DNA of 64,000 nucleotides from NCBI GenBank assembly GCA_009761415.1, contig QUOL01000019.1:124001-188000 (forward strand). Direction: 5' to 3'. The notes under the pieces were generated by a model that was not told the origin of the DNA, did no database searches, and saw only the letters and a program-made list of their open reading frames with translations. Within the stretch, counting starts at the first letter, position 1. Every line of letters starts with the position of its first letter. This document shows positions 57,301 through 64,000 of this stretch, in pieces. The stretch is from Sarcomyxa edulis (Eukaryota > Basidiomycota > Agaricomycetes > Agaricales > Mycenaceae). The position numbers and the translations under genes were made by a program.

Positions 57301-57552
57301 CTCGTCTCGAAGACCGGCGGCTGCGAGCCTTTTCTGCCATTCCTCACGGGCAACGGCGACTAGCTCCTCTTGTAGACTGCGAGAAATGGCCTCTTGATCT
57401 TCCTTTCGTGTGCGAGACGTCGACGCCGACGAGGTAGTTCTTCGAATCTCGTTCAGCATTTCTCGTTCTCTGGAACGCTTCGCCTTTTCTGGAGCCTCCA
57501 ACCACTTTTTGAAGGCCTTCCACTGTTGTCGGACACGCTGGGAGCGATCCAT
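54330..57552 (-). CDS. Large low-complexity protein with repeated E-[IF]-W-x-P motif
   Basis: Two exons, 57073-57552 and 54330-57005, joined in phase 0 by a 67-nt intron, give 1051 residues. The start at 57552 reads M-D-R-S-Q-R-V-R-Q-Q-W. The N-terminal 160 residues hold a helical module E-E-W-Q-K-R-L-A-A-A-G-L-R-D-E-D-W, also seen in the 37065-38563 protein. Another helical stretch is F-F-E-F-A-F-E-V-R-V-A-K-I-N-E-F-H and I-I-K-Q-E-R-D-K-R-L-S-E. The rest is Ser/Pro/Ala-rich. Three copies of a short motif stand in it: H-P-F-E-I-W-V-P-P, H-P-E-I-W-R-P-A and N-H-E-I-W-I-P-P. The end is F-G-N-T-A-D-D-D-L-R-W-F-E. A Lys-rich patch (K-A-K-A-K-S-R-K-T-V) may be a nuclear signal. Function unknown; head-to-head with the related 59040 gene. 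Confidence 0.78.
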
Positions 57553-59039
57553 AGTATCGATATAGGATATAATGTAGGGAATGAGATATAATTTCTTCGT
57601 ATGTGGTGAGTAGGGCAAGGGTTAAACGCAAAAGATGACTCGGACGCCACAAATGCTCCGATTGTTGTGTTTTCACGGGGGCAGATGAGAAGAAGTACTC
57701 TGGGAAATTGAACAGATGCCTCGTGTCTCCGCTCTAATCCGTGTAATCTGCGAGGGCGCGTGTAAGAATGCCCTTGTCTTTTCCGGGTCTTCTCCGCTAT
57801 GGATCCGCAATAATATTCTCAGAATCACTTGGAGCGTTTAGGTTTGAAGGGAAAGCGTTCAAGTTTAGAGAGGAAGATGGCTTGATGTGGAGGTCCGTCC
57901 CCGTTCGTGGACCCAAGTGGCATAATCAGGAAGCCAAGATGGGTGACTACTATCATCTGATTCATTTACAGTAACGAAACACGAGGAACGTCGGGACAGG
58001 GCAAAGGGTTACGAGGGCACCAAGATCAGCTCTCTTTCAACTGCGGAACACCCTGGAACACCATTATGAAGCAGGGAACGTGCCCAAATTGTCATCCATG
58101 ATCTATCAAACGCTATAAACCTGTGCAGCCACACTGATGAATGGGACATTCAACGCTGTATCTATCGAATGCAAGGAGCGTGGTAGCAACATCGTCGTCG
58201 TACAATCATGGTGCAACACAAACCATCTGTGTGATTTCCGGCGAGTGCGTTCTCGGAAATGACATTTGCATCTACGTCGCAGGCAATAGCTGTCCCGTAT
58301 CAAGAAGAGAAACGCACTTGTTGTTGGGATGCTGCGCTCCACTCAATGCCCTAAAATGAAACCAAGGTGATGCGATGCTATGAGGCGAGACTCGGATTCC
58401 CGGCATCGTGTGCTGCACCGTGCAAGATATGAAGAAGAAAAGACCAAGTATTCATCGGTCGCAGTTGCAACGTTGCATCCAAGAAGGGTCAGCATTCCAA
58501 GGTCAGTTCTTCAGCGACTGATCATTCCGATAAGGATAAGCGTGGCGAACTCTGGTGAACTGGCGTGATAAGGAGGCGCCTATTGTCCAGTCGCACGTCG
58601 GGCCATCATCCAGCTGGCTAACGCCTGCTAAAGCCTAAAACTGAAGGTTAATCGAGGAGAGAACGACGGACGCCGACTTGCAATTGTACAGAAATCGGCA
58701 ACCGTTAATCGTGTGACTGGTCTGCCTTCGTTGAGGCGCGCTTCTACCATCCTTGAATTATCCCATCGTTTTGGCAAGTCGAGATTGTCGGCCTTGTCGT
58801 TCAAGAGTCTGTAAGTGTCGTTCCAAGCTTTGCAGTTTCTGCATCTTCTCGAACGCGTGTACTCAACATGAGGCAAATCATCTGTAGGGCCTGGCCGACT
58901 TTGAACTCTCGAGAGTCTTACTGCGGGACGACGCCGCCTTGCTCATCTCTTGGTCATTCTTTCGACATCTATCATCTTCTTTTCGTCTCCTGGTTAGCCT
59001 CCTTTCACTATAACTCCCCATCGCTCCTCCATACTGTCG
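57553..59039. other. Bidirectional intergenic region
   Basis: 1.49 kb between two divergent start codons. A 68-codon frame at 57768-57974 lacks context for a gene. No repeat or element seen. Confidence 0.5.
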
Positions 59040-62000
59040 ATGACAACATTAATGGCCAATCCATCATCAGGATCGCTGAACGACTCTAAGCATCACATTG
59101 CGACTGACCTCCATGCTGAAGACGATTGGAAAGAATGGAAAGCCAAATTGTGGAGGGAAATCGACATGCAGACCAATGTGATTTTGGATGAAGCGAGGAA
59201 GAGAAGAGATGCCAAGTTGAAAGCCTCTGTGGTCACTGAAGATGAGCGCAAGAAGCTGGCTGAAGAGTTCAATGCGGAATCACAATCAATACGAGACATG
59301 GCGCAGGTTACATTGAAACTGGAGATTGCGAAAGAGATGGAACTCCGTCAGTGGGCATCAGGCTATGCCGTGTCGTCGCCAGAGTTGTTGCGGGAGCAGC
59401 AATCCATTTTTGACAATATAAAAAAGACTACTGCTGGTCTCAATGATAGCGAAAGACGTGGCTCCCAAAACAACGACGACGCGCCCTCTGCGAAGCCAGG
59501 TTCTTCCGTTTCCGAGTCTTCCCTCCTCGGTGCGCCACCTCACACGAGGGCGCCGCATAGCTCCAACTATGCCCCTTCGAGCTCGCGGCGGGATCTGTAT
59601 TCCTCGAATACGAATACTACAATATCTGATCCGCCTCGACGTTCTTCCAGTGGGGTGAATCTTCGGTATACACCAGAGATAGTGAGCGATTCTGAGGATA
59701 TGGAGAGTCCGCTCCTGAAACCGCCGAGCAGAAGGGAGGCTACGTCGAGGCCACGACCAGTCGAACAATCAGATCGACCTCTTCCCGAAAAACCAACCAT
59801 GAGCTCCTCGCCCAGAGTTTTGCCAGAGTTTTGGGTACCCCCGATCCTATCTGATCCTCGCTCTCGGGGTGCGACGGTGCCGACAACTGGCTACGTCTCT
59901 TCGGGCGCGCGTCGAGATCTAGATCCGTCTCATACACCCAGTAGTATGTCTGATCCTCGACAGTCTTCCAGGACTGCCCGATACGCACAAGAGATAGTCG
60001 ATGATCCCGAGGATATCGTCTTGGAACCACCTGGCAAAGCTGCGTCGAGGGCACGACAAATTGAACGTCCAGAACGTCCTCTTCCCGAAAGACCTTTCGT
60101 CAGCTCTTCGCCCAAAGAGAGGCCCGAAATTTGGAAACCATCCGTTACTCCACAGGAGGATCAACTCGCGTCGACACCGTATGCAATAGGAAGGCGTGGC
60201 AGTACGGCCAGTATCAGGTCCGCTGCGTCTAACACTTTGCACCGTTCGACCCCTGCTCCAGTCCCAATCCCGGAAGCGTCAAGATTAGATGTAGATGAAG
60301 TGCAGAAACGTGCCGAACAAGAGCGGATCAAGACTGAGGAGGCTGAACGGGCCTGGCAGAACTACCGAAGCGAGAGTAAACGACTCGAACAGCAAGCCGA
60401 ACTTAGGCAAAGTAGTACTGCCAGTGAGCAAGCTGCTCGTCGTGAGGAACAACCTAGCCCGGTGTCAGCTTCATCTTCATACAGAGATAACCAATCTCAT
60501 CTCTCCCAACGACATATCCTTGTCCCTCAGCGCTCTTTCACAGTAGACGATCAGACACGGCTACCACTCGGTCGACAAGGAAGCTTTACGGGGAGTACAA
60601 CACCCATTTCACCTGGTTTCAAGCCTGCAGATAATCAATCTCGACCATCTCATCCAGCTCCTTTCGCTCGAAGATCCGATGAAAGCCCTGCGTCGTCAAA
60701 TACCTCAATGCCTATACCAACTTCTGCACGTACCTTGGATAACGTGGATACTTTATACCCAAATATAACACCTAGCATACCAATCGCCGTTCCCCAGCGA
60801 TCTGCGACGGTGGATGTTCCTCATGCAAGTCCAGAGTGGAAGAGCTGGGCGTCATTACCACATACGACGCGTCGTACCCAAGCCCACCTCGATCCAAATC
60901 TAAGGTCTTCAGCGTCCAGAAATTTCGTCGGGTACGATTTACCACCTATAAATCGGCATCGCGTTACTGAAGAGGAATCTGACGAATCCAGTGATGAATA
61001 CGATGATTATGAATACGATGAGGAAGTTGAGAGAAAAAGGCAGGAGGAAGGTGCTGCTCGGAAGAAGCAGGAGGAGCTCGAGCGGAAAGAGAGAGAAGCT
61101 AAGCAGAGAGAAGAGGAGATCGAGGCAAAGAACAAAGAGGCTGAACGGAAAGAATTGGAGGTCAGGCAAAAGGAGGAGGAGATCAAACGAAAGCAGGCGG
61201 AGGCTCTTCAGAAGGAAGAGGAGATCCAAAGAAAGCAGGAAGAGGCTTTGCAAAAAGAATTGGAGACACTGGAAAGAGAAGAAGAGTTGAGAAGGAAGGA
61301 CGCAGAGGCACGCTTGCGAGAGGAAGAAATCAAAAACAGAGAGGAGGCGGTCAAGAAACGTGAGGAAGACTTGAATCGGAGAGACGCACTCGCCAGGGAG
61401 GAAGAGGAGATTAGGGCGAGAGGGGAGGCGCTCAAGAAACGTGAAGAAGAGGTAAGAATTAGGGAGGCTGAAGCGAGGAGGAGAGAGCAGGATAAGGCGA
61501 AAGCACAGCAAGCAGAAAGTAAACGCAAAGCGATGGAAGAAAAACAAAAGGAGGACGAGAAACAAAGAATGCAACAGGAAGATTTCCGTAAACGTGAGGA
61601 GGAAATTCGTCGTCGCGCTGAAGAACGCAAGAGACAAGATAGCCTTGGAACGGATGGTTCCGGGACGAGCTCATCGACATCGCCAAATTCTTTTAACACC
61701 TCATGGTCGACTCGCAGCGGCGGTTCCTCGACTAGTGCGTCTTCGGGGTCGGACTGGAATAGTACAAGCTCGTCTAGTCGAAGCAGTGCCTCGAGCTCTG
61801 GATGGTCTTCTGCCTCCCGATCAAATACAACACCTACCAGTCATACTTCGGCTTCTAGTACTCGCCCGCCGCCGACAACACCCACAAGCGGGCCTAAAAC
61901 CAGAAGTAATACAGGGACAAATCCGTCTCCTGCCACTTCACAGGCCTCAACGCCTCTTTCCGAGGCCGAGTGGGCGCGTCGGCAAGCGGAGCAGGCTAAG

Positions 62001-62444
62001 AAGCAGCAGGAACAATTCCGGAGAGAGCAGGAGAGGATGGAAAATGAGCGGCAGGCAAAGGCGGGGAGATTGCTCACCAAAGAAGACATCGCGCAGTTAT
62101 TCGAGACGCATGACCGTCAATGGTCTCGATTATCGACTTTGGAGCACCTCAGTTGGGAAGCTTTCCCTTGGCCTATGCTGAAGAAGCCTACGGATCCTGA
62201 AGAAATCACCACGTTCGCTATTAGTGCATACGTTCTTTCTCCTCACCATCCCGACAAGACTAAGTCGGAGAAAGATCGTATCAAAGAGCATATACGAAGG
62301 TGGCATCCGGACCGTTTCGAGACAAAGCTGTTACCGAAGGTGGTGGAGGCGGATAGAGAGAAGGTGAAATCTGGTGCGGGTTCGGTGGTGAGGAGTCTCA
62401 ACGATCTCTTGACTAAATCAAATGCTCCAAGTATTTTTTCATAA
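59040..62444 (+). CDS. Large coiled-coil protein with E-[IF]-W-x-P motifs and NFKBIL1-like C-terminus
   Basis: Uninterrupted frame of 1134 residues; ATG 59040 or 59052 could start. The N-terminus is helical: D-W-K-E-W-K-A-K-L-W-R-E-I-D and A-R-K-R-R-D-A-K-L. Residues about 180-380 hold two tandem copies of a roughly 85-residue unit, each ending in a Trp motif: L-P-E-F-W-V-P-P and R-P-E-I-W-K-P-S. A Ser/Pro region follows, then about 200 residues of almost pure charged coiled coil (residues about 650-860), a Ser/Thr-rich linker and a C-terminal globular module. That module has H-L-S-W-E-A-F-P-W-P-M-L, I-R-R-W-H-P-D-R-F-E, and L-P-K-V-V-E-A-D-R-E-K-V-K. It matches the end of the 29464-31152 protein and the NFKBIL1-type pattern W-H-P-D-R-F. 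Role unknown. Confidence 0.82.
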   Translation: MTTLMANPSSGSLNDSKHHIATDLHAEDDWKEWKAKLWREIDMQTNVILDEARKRRDAKLKASVVTEDERKKLAEEFNAESQSIRDMAQVTLKLEIAKEMELRQWASGYAVSSPELLREQQSIFDNIKKTTAGLNDSERRGSQNNDDAPSAKPGSSVSESSLLGAPPHTRAPHSSNYAPSSSRRDLYSSNTNTTISDPPRRSSSGVNLRYTPEIVSDSEDMESPLLKPPSRREATSRPRPVEQSDRPLPEKPTMSSSPRVLPEFWVPPILSDPRSRGATVPTTGYVSSGARRDLDPSHTPSSMSDPRQSSRTARYAQEIVDDPEDIVLEPPGKAASRARQIERPERPLPERPFVSSSPKERPEIWKPSVTPQEDQLASTPYAIGRRGSTASIRSAASNTLHRSTPAPVPIPEASRLDVDEVQKRAEQERIKTEEAERAWQNYRSESKRLEQQAELRQSSTASEQAARREEQPSPVSASSSYRDNQSHLSQRHILVPQRSFTVDDQTRLPLGRQGSFTGSTTPISPGFKPADNQSRPSHPAPFARRSDESPASSNTSMPIPTSARTLDNVDTLYPNITPSIPIAVPQRSATVDVPHASPEWKSWASLPHTTRRTQAHLDPNLRSSASRNFVGYDLPPINRHRVTEEESDESSDEYDDYEYDEEVERKRQEEGAARKKQEELERKEREAKQREEEIEAKNKEAERKELEVRQKEEEIKRKQAEALQKEEEIQRKQEEALQKELETLEREEELRRKDAEARLREEEIKNREEAVKKREEDLNRRDALAREEEEIRARGEALKKREEEVRIREAEARRREQDKAKAQQAESKRKAMEEKQKEDEKQRMQQEDFRKREEEIRRRAEERKRQDSLGTDGSGTSSSTSPNSFNTSWSTRSGGSSTSASSGSDWNSTSSSSRSSASSSGWSSASRSNTTPTSHTSASSTRPPPTTPTSGPKTRSNTGTNPSPATSQASTPLSEAEWARRQAEQAKKQQEQFRREQERMENERQAKAGRLLTKEDIAQLFETHDRQWSRLSTLEHLSWEAFPWPMLKKPTDPEEITTFAISAYVLSPHHPDKTKSEKDRIKEHIRRWHPDRFETKLLPKVVEADREKVKSGAGSVVRSLNDLLTKSNAPSIFS

Positions 62445-63637
62445 TCCCAGGATGTGTTGTTCTTTTTTACGGGACAGACTTACCTGGACTTTATACATGT
62501 AGCCTTTTTCGGCCTGTAGGGATACCCACTCATCCATTGTATGACTATCAACCCAGAATATATCATATTGATTGTATATGCGAGAGCTGTGATGCTGCAT
62601 GGGTTTTCGACGCGATTCGGATTTGACATCGCCTGCCTGGTAGTCAGATATTATCATGTTATAGGAAGGAGCCCCACAGACCTCTGTCCCGCACAGAGAC
62701 TGTATGAGATGATTCTAAACCGGCGATTCTGCCAGGAAGTAGAGAAACACCTATGGATATAAAGTCTGGTCAGAAAGTCACTACAAACGAAAAGACGAGA
62801 GGATGGCAATCCATATCGAGTGAAGTGGCGCGAGTCATCTATACGAGACATGGAGGTACAAAGTATACCCCGACTCTAAATCGAGATAGAGACGAAAGAA
62901 AGGATATCCTCTATCTAGCGGACTTCAAGTTTGCTTCAAATTTGACTTTCAAGACGAGCAAGTGCAGGCTGGCATGGGCGTCTACTTCGTGAAGCTGTTG
63001 TGGGTCCGTGTTTTCATGTTTAGCGCCCAGATAGCGCTGCAGTCATCCACGAACGTCAGACAGAACATTATTGTAACGGTGCCGCCGCTGGTTCAGAACA
63101 TGAATTGCCAGACTCTGTAGAATGCACACATCGAAGGCCATACGTATTAAGCGGAGGAAACACGGGAACCCGAAGATAGGGATGGTAGGAGATGTCTCCG
63201 GTGCCCTTTGCCCAATTCCAATGTTAGCCTATCTTCAAGTACATATCAATTCTGGGGCCGCGTGATAGAGGTCAGCTTATGCATCAACGTATATGAATTT
63301 GGTAGCCATACCTTATCGTTCAAAGCATCAAGAAAGACGAAGGAACCAATGGCGCCAATGGTCTTGAGAATAAATGAACATCAAAACGTAACAGTCAATA
63401 GCGAGCGAGAACGAAACGGAGAATCAACGGTCCGAGCTTGTTCCGAGCGGTGAGTCAGTGAGAAGCTTAGAACAGAGACAGAGAGGAAGTCTTTGGCGAT
63501 ATTGTACCAGCCTGAAAGTCGAGCATATCTGCAAGCAGGACGCCGAGTTGATGACCAGGTCCGACTAGCAAAATGAAGCGAAGAGAAGTTACATAGACTG
63601 TTCCACCGCCATGCTTCCCTCTTAGAAGGAGAGGTGA
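62445..63637. other. Intergenic
   Basis: 1.2 kb with only short frames. A 79-codon ATG frame at 62753-62992 is hydrophilic but has no supporting context. Confidence 0.45.
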
Positions 63638-64000
63638 CTAGAGAGTTCTTCAAAAGAACAGGGGTGGCGTTCTCATGCGGCCACAGAGGTTTGCATCAGT
63701 ACCAAGGCAAGAGCGCAGCAGACCAAGGATCGTTGTAATCAAAAGACTCGGACAGACATCCCGTATAGTATGAACTCAACCCTGCACGCACATAGTAAGG
63801 CTTTAGAAGACAAAGACAAAGTCAAGAGGCTTGCCAAGGGCAGTGGATACTTCCAAGTCGCAGTGGGGATTTGGTTCACAGTCCTATCTGCGTCTCACGA
63901 AAAGGATAAAGCCGCTTCGCTTGAACCTGAGAGCTCGATCGTGAGAGCGGCGAGCTTGAGGCTATTAAGAAAAGGTTGGATACACGCCGATACGAATATG
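63638..64000 (+). other. Open frame running off the right edge, possible gene start
   Basis: A frame free of stops for 121 codons reaches the last base. The first good ATG in it is at 63770 (M-N-S-T-L-H-A-H-S-K-A-L). It continues with K-D-K-V-K-R-L-A-K-G-S-G-Y and A-A-S-L-R-L-L-R-K-G-W. An acceptor-like GTGACTAG precedes the open stretch, so part of it could be an internal exon. No family recognised; the window edge prevents judging it. Confidence 0.3.

Noticed and set aside
57768..57974. 68-codon ATG frame in the bidirectional region
   Set aside because: Some residues look ordered, but there are no splice sites, promoter signs or recognisable family.
60939..61637. Leu/Phe-rich minus-strand frame of 232 codons resembling a membrane protein
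   Set aside because: It is the complement of Glu/Lys-rich coiled-coil codons, which always mimic hydrophobic frames.
62753..62992. 79-codon ATG frame downstream of the right-hand coiled-coil gene
   Set aside because: Hydrophilic, without splice partners or known relatives; could be chance in a gene-poor gap.

Overview
The window is nuclear DNA of a filamentous basidiomycete, most probably an Agaricomycete. Genes carry many short introns (about 45-75 nt, GT...AG), a tRNA gene has a short intron next to its anticodon, and the housekeeping genes have fungal architectures (PEX13, DCP1, SAM50, PRP3, ORC2). Several genes belong to families common in mushroom-forming fungi: an F-box/LRR-like protein, a single-pass receptor-like membrane protein without signal peptide, a degenerate kinase fragment, and low-complexity coiled-coil proteins. 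I cannot name the species. Exon models were built by hand from splice sites and reading-frame continuity; ends marked approximate should be checked with RNA data.

Layout. 1-455: 3' end of an unrecognised gene. 610-768: small tandem repeat. 1243-2740: intact non-autonomous DNA transposon with 266-bp terminal inverted repeats and a perfect 9-bp target duplication. 2896-10324: SAM50 flanked by two close MATE transporter paralogues in opposite orientation. 11283-14232: MFS transporter. 14423-15912 (-): snurportin-like import adaptor. 16155-18964 (-): glutamate decarboxylase. 19703-20530 (-) and 20614-22999 (+): mitochondrial ribosomal protein uL16m head-to-head with splicing factor PRP3, start codons 83 nt apart. 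23126-24056: conserved-looking basic protein of unknown function. 24437-26892 (-): DCP1, with a kinase remnant ending 71 nt upstream of its start. 27954-28059: tRNA-Ser(AGA) with a 24-nt intron.

29464-38563 is a lineage-specific block: a coiled-coil protein with an NFKBIL1-like C-terminus, small disordered proteins, a possible broken gene, PEX13, and another disordered protein. Then PMP3 (39920-40349), a membrane-anchored tandem amidohydrolase (40826-44798), a receptor-like membrane protein (45031-46268, -), an F-box protein (47403-49213), ORC2 (49319-50638, -), and a disordered protein with an internal duplication (50861-52805, -). At the right end two large low-complexity proteins stand head-to-head (54330-57552 - and 59040-62444 +) and share a repeated short E-[IF]-W-x-P motif. 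A reading frame open to the right edge (63638-64000) may be the start of another gene.

Most recognised genes are independent housekeeping functions: mitochondrial outer-membrane biogenesis and translation, splicing and snRNP import, mRNA decapping, peroxisomal import, DNA replication, and drug, toxin or metabolite transport. No biosynthetic gene cluster, CRISPR array or virus-like block was seen. The most promising undescribed material is the group of coiled-coil/disordered proteins at 29-31, 37-38.5 and 54-62 kb, which share short modules that look like an uncharacterised fungal protein family.
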